Assembly (NCBI GenBank): GCA_002397345.1
Contig: DHAH01000016.1
Location: 731 to 7,230 of the forward strand
Direction of reading: 5' to 3'
DNA from: Clostridiales bacterium UBA4959
GTDB lineage: Bacteria; Bacillota; Clostridia; Oscillospirales; CAG-272
DNA length: 6,500 nucleotides
Shown here: piece after piece, positions 1 through 5,475 of the stretch
Layout of the letters: the number at the start of each line of letters is the position of its first letter
How positions within the stretch are numbered: the stretch's first letter is position 1
Position numbers and translations under genes: made by a program
Notes under the pieces: generated by a model
Told to the model about the DNA's origin: nothing
Seen by the model: the letters and a program-made list of their open reading frames with translations, nothing else
The model's database searches: none

Positions 1-2310
1 AGGGTACATGCCTTTCGGCGCGATAATGCGTGAGGACACTAATGTGTCGGAGGGGCCATAGACCGAAAACGCGGTTTTTTCCGCTGTTTCTGTCACATCG
101 CCGACCAGCTTGCCGCCTGTAAAGCCCAGACGCGGTACACTCAAATCCAGCCCGGCGACATCATACAGCAGAACAGAGTCGTTTTTTGGTACCGTCACGC
201 TGTCCGACAGCGTGAGCTTGTCGTCGAACAGATCGATATATCTGCCCGACAGCGTGTCTTTTTTATCAATCGAGTGCGCGGCGACCACATTGCCGCGTTT
301 GACCGTCATCAGCGACGTTTCGGCATAATCAAGCCCCGCGTAGTTTTCGAGCGCGTATTTGGTGAGCGCGCGCATAAACTGCGCGCCGTTCTGCGTTGCC
401 GCAAGCGCCGCGGAGGGTACGCCGACGAAAATCGCATGTCCCGAGCCGGCCTGTTTTTCGCAGCCGATAATCTCGTCGCCGGCTTTTATAATCGGATTGG
501 CGTCCGCGCCCTCGAATCCGGCGCAAAAGCCGCGGTATTTTTTAATTGTATAGTCGGTGCTGTTCACTGTTCCGCTCACACCGAAGATTTTGTCGCCGCC
601 GACCCATTTTAATTTGGTATTATCGCCGCCCGAGGTTGTAACCTCGATATTCAGCCCGAGATTTTTTATAAGGTTGTTAAGCGGCGTACCTCCCGCGGTG
701 TGCCACCATTCGGTTTCGGATTTTTCATATGTATCGTGACCGCCGATATAAAGCAGCGTGCCGCCTGCCTTCACCCATTCGGCGATAGCTTTGTTCGCGT
801 CCTCCGAAATCGGTTTTTGGCAGTCATATGAGAGCAGCAGCACTTTTACGCCCGTAAGGTCATCGGCTGTCTTTAAATGCTCCAGCGATTTCATTTTTAT
901 CGGTATGCCCTTCGCGACCAGCGGCAAAGTCATGCCGTAAACCGACGCGTTGGTGTTCAGGCTCCAATTTTTGCCCGCGCCCTGCCACGAAACCGAGTCG
1001 GAGATGGCGAAATAAATGCCCGGCGTACCGGCGGTCAGTGTCACTGCCTTACCCGCCACCTTGTCCAGCGCGTTGAACACCTGGAGCTGATAGGTCTTGT
1101 AATCGCCCGAAACCGCAACGAAGCTGCGGTCCGGCCACGGGAACAACTGGAACCGCTGAATTTCCGGCGTCATCAGCGACGCCGTCACCGTCTGGCGATA
1201 GAGCGAGCGGCACTGCTTTTCGGTAAAGCCCTTATTATCGGCCATAGGGTCGGACAGCGCAAAGAAATCGGTGCCCTCGACAGAGTCTATATAAGAAGAA
1301 TATTCAATAAAACCCGACAAAAACGCGTCCTGAATATTGTTGCCGTTATACGGGACAGCGTTATAAGCCGTATCGCTCCACGTCTGACCGATCACGCCGT
1401 CGATGCAGCCCAGCGCGAGATAGTTGTTAATGCCCGCCGTTATTGAGATCGTGTTATAGGACACCGTACTGTGCGTCGCGATATAAACCTTTGTGCCCGG
1501 AACTTTCTCCTTAACAAAGCTTGACAGCTCGGTAAGAAGGCGCTCCACAAGGTGAACTTTTAGCCGTGTCGTGCGGTACATCGCTCCGGCGGAAGCCGTC
1601 TGCGGCTCCCAATCGGTGCCGTAATACAATTTCCATTCGTCCTTGAAGCCCTGAGAATAACCCGAGGCGTCCCACATATCCGGTTCCTCGAAAATCACCG
1701 TCTTGGGATGAAGCTTGTCAATGTTTTTTCCGACGAGCTCTTTCATAAATTCTATATAATTAAGGGTCGGAATCATGTAATAATTATCGGGTTCCGTGTG
1801 TATTATATAGCTTCCGTCAGCCCGGGTCTGGATGTCATTACAATTTTTCGGATCCCGCCGGGTATATTCCATGTGTCCCCACACCATAGCCGTCATCAAA
1901 TCGATCTGATAGTTATCGCCCTGTTCCCCCCATCCGATGTCGGGCGGCAGGATGTTATTGCTATAGACCATAACGGCGTCCGACGGCAGCCTGTATTGGG
2001 GTGAATACCCCGATGCGGTCTGGAAGGTCGTCGTTATACCGCTTATTTTATAAGGTTTATAACTTTGAACATATAGCCCGTCCGCGTTTTTTTCAAGCAC
2101 CGGGATCTGATAGGTCGAAAAATCTATCGCGCCGGGCTCGTTCGCCGTATATTTGTCGTCATCAACCGGCGCCGCGCTCCCCGGCACTCCGGAGGTTTCA
2201 TCGTTTGAAGAATCGGACGCGCCCCCGCCATCGTTTGCGGCAGAGCAGGCGATAAGCCCGGCGGTCAGCACCGCGGCAAGTGAAAAGGCAGCGATTTTAA
2301 TAAATTTCAT
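1..2310 (-). CDS. Large secreted lipoprotein, glycoside-hydrolase-like TIM barrel plus beta-galactosidase-trimerisation-like domain (3' end outside window)
   Basis: The minus-strand frame is open from ATG at 2310 to the left edge (770 codons, no stop), so the C-terminus is missing. The start is preceded by AGGGG seven bases upstream. The N-terminus is a type II signal peptide: MKFIKIAAF, a hydrophobic core, then lipobox LIAC with lipidated Cys22, followed by a Ser/Gly/Asp/Ala-rich linker to about residue 50. The protein should therefore be anchored outside the cytoplasmic membrane. Residues about 100-400 look like a TIM-barrel glycosidase: VIFEEPDMWD with Glu208-Glu209, IATHS around His280, GQTW ending at Trp311 and FPWPDR around Trp392. 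Residues about 488-522 (VLLLSYD to AGGTLLYIGG, Gly516-Gly517) resemble the trimerisation domain of GH42-type beta-galactosidases. A Gly/Thr/Val-rich, probably beta-sheet, region follows. Glu208 or Glu209 as a catalytic acid is inference. I do not recognise a named family; the substrate is unknown and could be a polysaccharide. Confidence is high for a gene and lipoprotein, moderate for the fold. Confidence 0.85.
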   Translation of the reverse strand, partial: MKFIKIAAFSLAAVLTAGLIACSAANDGGGASDSSNDETSGVPGSAAPVDDDKYTANEPGAIDFSTYQIPVLEKNADGLYVQSYKPYKISGITTTFQTASGYSPQYRLPSDAVMVYSNNILPPDIGWGEQGDNYQIDLMTAMVWGHMEYTRRDPKNCNDIQTRADGSYIIHTEPDNYYMIPTLNYIEFMKELVGKNIDKLHPKTVIFEEPDMWDASGYSQGFKDEWKLYYGTDWEPQTASAGAMYRTTRLKVHLVERLLTELSSFVKEKVPGTKVYIATHSTVSYNTISITAGINNYLALGCIDGVIGQTWSDTAYNAVPYNGNNIQDAFLSGFIEYSSYIDSVEGTDFFALSDPMADNKGFTEKQCRSLYRQTVTASLMTPEIQRFQLFPWPDRSFVAVSGDYKTYQLQVFNALDKVAGKAVTLTAGTPGIYFAISDSVSWQGAGKNWSLNTNASVYGMTLPLVAKGIPIKMKSLEHLKTADDLTGVKVLLLSYDCQKPISEDANKAIAEWVKAGGTLLYIGGHDTYEKSETEWWHTAGGTPLNNLIKNLGLNIEVTTSGGDNTKLKWVGGDKIFGVSGTVNSTDYTIKKYRGFCAGFEGADANPIIKAGDEIIGCEKQAGSGHAIFVGVPSAALAATQNGAQFMRALTKYALENYAGLDYAETSLMTVKRGNVVAAHSIDKKDTLSGRYIDLFDDKLTLSDSVTVPKNDSVLLYDVAGLDLSVPRLGFTGGKLVGDVTETAEKTAFSVYGPSDTLVSSRIIAPKGMYP

Positions 2311-2337
2311 TTTATTTCCCCTGCATATTATAATTGT

Positions 2338-2367
2338 ATTATATATGATGATATTTTATCACGGCAA
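2338..2367 (-). promoter_or_regulatory. Candidate promoter of the lipoprotein gene
   Basis: On the minus strand, TTGCCG (2362-2367) is followed after 18 bases by a perfect TATAAT (2338-2343). Transcription would start near 2330, giving a leader of about 20 bases that includes the AGGGG ribosome binding site at 2318-2322. A second TATAAT lies at 2327-2332 but has no recognisable -35 hexamer. The -35 matches consensus at only four of six bases and AT-rich spacers yield TATAAT by chance, so read-through from the radical SAM gene is the alternative. Confidence 0.45.
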
Positions 2368-2395
2368 GGGAGATATTACAATAGTAAACATCCCT
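2367..2395. other. Imperfect inverted repeat in the spacer between the radical SAM and lipoprotein genes
   Basis: AGGGA (2367-2371) and TCCCT (2391-2395) are complementary, and inside them TTAC (2376-2379) pairs with GTAA (2384-2387) around an AATA loop; the bases between the two stems do not pair. In the direction of transcription no T-tract follows, so it is not a standard intrinsic terminator. It touches the candidate -35 of the lipoprotein promoter and could be an operator or a weak 3' end of the upstream transcript. The rest of 2311-2426 is AT-rich with no gene visible. Confidence 0.3.
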
Positions 2396-2426
2396 CTTAA
2401 TTAACTAATTTAATTCATATGTTCTT

Positions 2427-3941
2427 TCATCCGGTTATACCGAACACACGCCGGAATACGATATTAAGCTTTTTCTTGTAATATCTCAAATTGAATTTTT
2501 TCACAGCCTTCTGATACAGCGCGTTAATCTCCTCTTTATGCGCCATCGGATCATTTTCATATTGTTCTATCCGGCGGCGCAGCCCCTTAAACTGCAGACA
2601 ATACGTCATCCGGTACCATAACTGTCCAAGCGGGTCGTCCTCCTGCTTCCAGTAAGTGCGGAACTGCTCCGACATCGGAGCGTACATAATCTCCTCCATG
2701 CGCTCTCTCGTGACAATGCCCTGCTCGATAGCCATATCGACAATATCTGTCCCCGGCAGGAAGTTAAGCCCGTGGAGCTGGAGCTCAAACGGTTCGCGAA
2801 GCTCTTTTACAAGAAAATATGTCTGGCGGAGGTCTTCTATGGTCTCAAAAGGATGCTGGAGCATGAAGTCATAGCTCGCCCAGAAAACGCCCGCTTCTTT
2901 GATCGTTTGTGTTGCGCGGATAATTTCATCCTGGGTTTCATACCGATGAAAAACATCGCGTCTCACGCGCTCGGAGCCGGACTGGATGCCCATTATCACC
3001 TCGGTAAGCCCCGCGCCGACCAGCTTTTTAAGCACCTCGCCGTCCACAGCCTTCGGATGCGACCATATGGTGAACGGCAAATGGATTTTTTGTTTATATT
3101 CTTTGATAAACTCATCTATCCAGCCCGGCTTGCCCGGAAATATCTCGTCATAGAAATGAATGAACACAAGCTTTTTAAACTTTTTCTTAACGATCAAAAG
3201 CTCGTCGATCACGCTTTTTACGCTTCGCTCCCTGACATATTTAACACCCTTGGGGAAAAGGCGGCGTAAATTTACGCAGCAGCAATATGAGCAGGTGAAG
3301 GGACACCCGCGCGAGGCAATGATTTCATAGCTCAGCGCGCTGCATTGGGGGTCTCCCGGGGTAAGCCTGCCGTTTTCGATAAAATAGGCGTTTTCGCATT
3401 CAATGGCGGGCATTCCGTACCCGTCTATATCCGTCAGGATATCACCGATTTCATTTATAACAGGCTGTCCGTCCTTCATATAACAGAGCGACGGCAAGGC
3501 GCTGTAATCACCTTTTTGCAGCAGCGCGTCGGCAAGGCGGCGCATGGAAATCTCTCCGTCCGCGCGAATAACAAAGTCCACGCCCATTTTCAAAAAACGC
3601 TCTGGAAACATCGTGGCATAAGCGCCGCCGCACACGCCCGGTACATCCGGGCAGAGGGCTTTGACACCGTTGATCACGCTGTCTACCGTTTCCAGATACA
3701 TGGAGCTCATTACCGAATATCCGATAAAAAGCGGCTGCTCACGTTTTACAATATCCGCAAGCAGACCGATTTCCGTATCGTTTGTCATTTGCGGATTCTT
3801 ACTGTTAAAATTCTTGAAAAATACCGTTATGACACGGTATCCGCCCTTCTTCAACGCGGTTTCCAAATACCTGACGCCCAGCGCCTTGACATTATAAAAC
3901 GCGACCAATACGATAGCAGCGCCCGAACCCGCAATATCCAT
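2427..3941 (-). CDS. Radical SAM enzyme with N-terminal B12-binding-like domain, function unknown
   Basis: This 504-residue protein has the two-domain plan of B12-binding radical SAM enzymes. Residues about 8-145 form a Rossmann-like region: a beta-strand (IVLVAFYN), GVRYLETALKKGGY, PLFIGYSVMS, then GGAYATMFPE and VDFVIRADGE, which match the usual GG-H-T-PE and GEGE regions of this group. The DxHxxG motif that ligates cobalt from below is absent, so cobalamin, if bound, would be base-off or His-off. The radical SAM core starts at CPFTCSYC with Cys213, Cys217 and Cys220 (CX3CX2C) for the 4Fe-4S cluster; Cys221 and Cys222 follow directly. Later core elements include MGIQSGSE (about 317-324) and FLPGTD. 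The C-terminus is Lys/Arg-rich. An in-frame ATG at 3959 would add MCEEKR, but the start at 3941 has GAGG eight bases upstream while 3959 has no such site. Relatives methylate or rearrange varied substrates, so the reaction is not assigned. It has its own strong promoter. Confidence 0.9.
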   Translation of the reverse strand: MDIAGSGAAIVLVAFYNVKALGVRYLETALKKGGYRVITVFFKNFNSKNPQMTNDTEIGLLADIVKREQPLFIGYSVMSSMYLETVDSVINGVKALCPDVPGVCGGAYATMFPERFLKMGVDFVIRADGEISMRRLADALLQKGDYSALPSLCYMKDGQPVINEIGDILTDIDGYGMPAIECENAYFIENGRLTPGDPQCSALSYEIIASRGCPFTCSYCCCVNLRRLFPKGVKYVRERSVKSVIDELLIVKKKFKKLVFIHFYDEIFPGKPGWIDEFIKEYKQKIHLPFTIWSHPKAVDGEVLKKLVGAGLTEVIMGIQSGSERVRRDVFHRYETQDEIIRATQTIKEAGVFWASYDFMLQHPFETIEDLRQTYFLVKELREPFELQLHGLNFLPGTDIVDMAIEQGIVTRERMEEIMYAPMSEQFRTYWKQEDDPLGQLWYRMTYCLQFKGLRRRIEQYENDPMAHKEEINALYQKAVKKFNLRYYKKKLNIVFRRVFGITG

Positions 3942-3949
3942 TCTTTTTT

Positions 3950-3953
3950 CCTC
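3950..3953 (-). promoter_or_regulatory. Ribosome binding site that fixes the radical SAM start
   Basis: Minus-strand GAGG is separated by eight bases (AAAAAAGA) from ATG at 3941. The upstream in-frame ATG at 3959 is preceded only by AT-rich sequence and would lie about eight bases from the predicted transcription start, too close for a Shine-Dalgarno site. The start at 3941 is therefore preferred. Confidence 0.75.
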
Positions 3954-3973
3954 ACACATTTTAATCTGATTTT

Positions 3974-4002
3974 AGTATACCGCAAATATAGTTGACGGTC
4001 AA
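3974..4002 (-). promoter_or_regulatory. Sigma-A-type promoter of the radical SAM gene
   Basis: On the minus strand, TTGACC (3997-4002) and TATACT (3974-3979) are separated by exactly 17 bases, with one mismatch to consensus in each hexamer. Transcription should start near 3967, giving a leader of about 25 bases to the ATG at 3941. This marks the radical SAM gene as the start of a transcript that may run on into the lipoprotein gene. Confidence 0.7.
3992..4002. promoter_or_regulatory. 11-bp palindrome covering the -35 of the radical SAM promoter
   Basis: TTGAC-G-GTCAA is a perfect inverted repeat with a one-base centre. Its right half is the -35 hexamer of the minus-strand promoter. A protein bound here would compete with RNA polymerase, so it could be an operator, but an 11-bp palindrome that includes a -35 element can also arise by chance. 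Function is inference. Confidence 0.3.
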
Positions 4003-4017
4003 GAGTTATGAAATATA

Positions 4018-4051
4018 TCGTAAATTTTACTTCGCAGATTTTCGTAAATTT
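4018..4051. repeat. Two direct copies of TCGTAAATTT, 24 bp apart
   Basis: TCGTAAATTT occurs at 4018-4027 and again at 4042-4051, in the spacer between the two divergent promoters. The copies lie 16 to 49 bases beyond the -35 of the radical SAM promoter and upstream of the rplU promoter. They could be activator sites or AT-rich UP-type elements. No gene is visible in 3960-4229; besides these repeats and the promoters it is AT-rich sequence plus the rplU leader. Confidence 0.35.
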
Positions 4052-4085
4052 ATTGCTTAGATAACCTAATAATCATAGTTTTTGC

Positions 4086-4114
4086 TTGACAATTCCGCAT
4101 GGACATGTTATAAT
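4086..4114 (+). promoter_or_regulatory. Strong promoter of the rplU-prp-rpmA operon
   Basis: TTGACA (4086-4091) and TATAAT (4109-4114) are both perfect consensus hexamers with a 17-base spacer, and TG at 4106-4107 adds an extended -10. The predicted transcription start is near 4121. Such a near-ideal housekeeping promoter suits a highly expressed ribosomal-protein operon. Confidence 0.9.
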
Positions 4115-4120
4115 AAAAAG

Positions 4121-4229
4121 CCGCATGATTTACGGGTCTGAATAGTTATGCCTATAAAATTAACTAACCTGTATCAGCGAGTCTTCAACGCAGGCGCAGC
4201 TTGCGTATAAAAAGGAGGTTACATTTATT
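4121..4229 (+). promoter_or_regulatory. Structured 5' leader of rplU, candidate L21-type ribosomal protein leader
   Basis: The predicted untranslated leader is about 109 bases. An upstream stem pairs 4123-4130 with 4144-4151 (eight pairs, two of them G-T). A downstream stem pairs ACGCAGGC (4188-4195) with GCTTGCGT (4199-4206) around a GCA loop, eight pairs with one G-T. It ends four bases before the AAAGGAGG ribosome binding site (4211-4218), which lies eleven bases from the ATG. CCTG at 4168-4171 could pair with CAGG at 4191-4194 instead, excluding the downstream stem. Bacillota are known to carry an L21 leader RNA family ahead of this operon, thought to mediate autoregulation. Assigning this leader to that family rests on position and hairpins only. 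No T-tract terminator is visible in it. Confidence 0.55.
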
Positions 4230-4541
4230 ATGTTTGCTATTATTGAAACAGGCGGCAAGCAGTACAAGGTAAGCGAGGGCGATCTCGTTTTCGTTGAAAA
4301 GCTCGACGCGGAAGACGGTTCGACCGTCAAAATCGACCGCGTGCTCGCCATCTCGGACACAAAAGGTTTCAGATGCGGAGCGCCGTTTATATCGGGCGCA
4401 GCCGTCACCGCGACAGTCGTCAAAAATGGCCGCGGCAAAAAGCTGCACATCATACGTTATAAAGCCAAAAAGAACGAGAAAAAGAAAATCGGACACCGTC
4501 AGCCTTATACAAAGCTGCAGATCACCACGATCGGCGGCTGA
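4230..4541 (+). CDS. rplU: 50S ribosomal protein L21
   Basis: The 103-residue product has the normal bacterial L21 length. It opens with the hallmark MFAIIETGGKQYKVSEGD, continues with VEKLDAEDGSTVKIDRVL in the middle, and ends with the conserved basic stretch KKIGHRQPYTKLQITTI (about 85-101), which contacts 23S rRNA. L21 binds 23S rRNA in the large subunit. The start follows an AAAGGAGG site eleven bases upstream, slightly longer spacing than usual. It is the first gene of a three-gene operon driven by a consensus promoter, and prp begins 19 bases after its stop. Nothing is unusual in the protein itself. Confidence 0.98.
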   Translation: MFAIIETGGKQYKVSEGDLVFVEKLDAEDGSTVKIDRVLAISDTKGFRCGAPFISGAAVTATVVKNGRGKKLHIIRYKAKKNEKKKIGHRQPYTKLQITTIGG

Positions 4542-4560
4542 GTGACAGGGGTCTCACCCG

Positions 4561-4914
4561 ATGATTAAAATCACATTCTACAAACGTGACGGCGTTTATT
4601 ACCGCTTTCACGAAACGGGACACAGCGGGCTTGCCGAAGCGGGAGACGATGTACTCTGCTCCGCAATCTCCGCGATGACGATGCTGATTATCAACACCGT
4701 CGAGGTGTCCTGGGCGTCGGATATTGAATACAATATCGACGACGAAACCGCCGACATCACCGTCACCGCACCGGAGGCGCTGCCCGAAAATTGCAGCGAT
4801 GAGCGTAAACAATACGCGATATCGGGACTTTTCCAGTCGTATTTTCTACAGCTTATGGACCTTACCGAGGAATATTATGAATATCTTTCGGTTGATGAAG
4901 TCGAAGAGATGTGA
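4561..4914 (+). CDS. prp: Ribosomal-processing cysteine protease Prp (YsxB family)
   Basis: The product has 117 residues, the family's usual size. Prp removes the N-terminal extension of ribosomal protein L27 in Bacillota and some relatives, a step needed for ribosome function. The two catalytic residues are visible: His21 in ETGHSG and Cys33 in GDDVLCSAIS, twelve residues apart as in characterised Prp. The small GHSG...GDD...C core is followed by a helix (AMTMLIINTVE), an acidic middle and a C-terminal helix rich in Glu and Tyr (YFLQLMDLTEEYYEYL). It sits between rplU and rpmA, the standard position, 19 bases after rplU. Its ribosome binding site (AGGGG, nine bases before ATG) is weaker than those of its two neighbours, which fits lower production of an enzyme than of its stoichiometric substrate. 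Confidence 0.95.
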   Translation: MIKITFYKRDGVYYRFHETGHSGLAEAGDDVLCSAISAMTMLIINTVEVSWASDIEYNIDDETADITVTAPEALPENCSDERKQYAISGLFQSYFLQLMDLTEEYYEYLSVDEVEEM

Positions 4915-4946
4915 CGGTAGATAAGGCAGGCAAAAAAGATAAAAAC

Positions 4947-4972
4947 GGACAAATTGTTTACACAATCAGTCC
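4947..4972 (+). other. Hairpin immediately upstream of the rpmA ribosome binding site
   Basis: GGAC (4947-4950) pairs with GTCC (4969-4972), and inside a 2x2 internal loop ATTGT (4953-4957) pairs with ACAAT (4962-4966) around a TTAC loop. It ends six bases before GGAGG (4979-4983). No T-tract follows, so it is not a terminator. It could affect rpmA translation or mark an RNA processing site between prp and rpmA; both are inference. Confidence 0.5.
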
Positions 4973-4993
4973 TGAAATGGAGGTAAAATGAAT

Positions 4994-5275
4994 ATGTTGA
5001 GAATCAGCTTACAATATTTTGCGCATAAAAAGGGCGTCGGTTCGACAAAGAACGGGCGCGACAGCCGGTCGCAGCGGCTTGGCGTGAAAAAATCCGACGG
5101 TCAACCGGTGCTCGCGGGCAACATTCTCGTGCGTCAGCGCGGCACGCATATCCGCCCTGGCAATAACGTCGGACGCGGCTCCGACGACACCCTGTTCGCG
5201 CTTGTCACCGGAAAGGTCAAGTTCGAGCATATCACCGGCGGACGCAAACAGGTTTCCGTCTACGCCGCTGAATAA
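4994..5275 (+). CDS. rpmA: 50S ribosomal protein L27, with Prp-cleaved N-terminal extension
   Basis: The product has 93 residues and the L27 signature [20 protein letters not shown], followed by [11 protein letters not shown] and [11 protein letters not shown]. The mature N-terminus of L27 reaches toward the peptidyl-transferase centre. The protein begins MLRISLQYF, then AHKKG, the Bacillota-type propeptide. By homology Prp should cut between Phe9 and Ala10. The usual Phe before the P1 Phe is Tyr here. An ATG six bases earlier (4988) would add Met-Asn, but GGAGG (4979-4983) is only four bases from it and ten from 4994, and the start at 4994 gives exactly the family's nine-residue propeptide. 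Either start gives the same mature protein. It lies about 80 bases after prp and ends the operon. Confidence 0.96.
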   Translation: MLRISLQYFAHKKGVGSTKNGRDSRSQRLGVKKSDGQPVLAGNILVRQRGTHIRPGNNVGRGSDDTLFALVTGKVKFEHITGGRKQVSVYAAE

Positions 5276-5285
5276 AAATTACGTT

Positions 5286-5318
5286 GTGGGCGGCGACCGC
5301 TCTCAAAACTCCGCCCAT
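5286..5318 (+). other. GC-rich hairpin in the rpmA 3' untranslated region
   Basis: TGGGCGG (5287-5293) pairs perfectly with CCGCCCA (5311-5317), extended by one G-T pair, around a 17-base loop. It begins eleven bases after the rpmA stop. The following bases are AT-rich but contain no T-tract, so it is more likely a 3'-end stabiliser or a pause helper than the terminator itself, which lies just downstream. Confidence 0.5.
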
Positions 5319-5331
5319 TAAGATAATTTAT

Positions 5332-5372
5332 AAAAAAAATACACCATCCGCGTTTGTTTGGTGTATTTTTTT
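5332..5372. terminator. Bidirectional intrinsic terminator between rpmA and cls
   Basis: TACACCA (5340-5346) pairs with TGGTGTA (5359-5365) around a 12-base loop. Eight A's precede the stem (5332-5339) and seven T's follow it (5366-5372), and these can also pair to lengthen the stem. Rightward transcripts meet the T-tract after the stem, and leftward transcripts meet the complement of the A-tract. It therefore suits both the rpmA operon and the convergent cls gene. The remaining spacer 5373-5475 holds no gene. Confidence 0.9.
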
Positions 5373-5475
5373 GTTTTATACTTAATTTGTTTATAATCGC
5401 AGTTATAATCTACGCCAAAAGCTTATATATTATTTATTTCCCAGCAGGAAGCCCCGAGCGCGGCTCCGTTCCCTG

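Noticed and set aside
274..612. Plus-strand open frames within 1-2310
   Set aside because: They are antisense to the continuous 770-codon lipoprotein frame, which has a signal peptide and conserved motifs; the opposite-strand translations are Arg/Ala-rich with no recognisable domain or ribosome binding site.
2396..2420. TTAATTAACTAATTTAATT repeats as an origin or attachment site
   Set aside because: This is simple AT-rich sequence; there are no DnaA boxes, integrase gene or flanking duplications to support either idea.
3942..3959. Upstream start adding MCEEKR to the radical SAM protein
   Set aside because: No Shine-Dalgarno site precedes it and it lies about eight bases from the predicted transcription start, whereas GAGG is well placed for the ATG at 3941.
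3345..3995. 216-residue plus-strand open frame opposite the radical SAM gene
   Set aside because: It lies wholly antisense to a gene with clear radical SAM motifs, shows no family signature, and runs through the radical SAM promoter.
4185..4496. Minus-strand frames opposite rplU
   Set aside because: rplU is unmistakable L21; the antisense frames are shadows.
5443..5475. Possible GC-rich hairpin just after the cls stop (GGAA, GAGC, GCTC, TTCC elements) as the cls terminator
   Set aside because: The arms pair only with unequal internal loops and no T-tract follows in the cls direction; the hairpin at 5332-5372 is a much better terminator.
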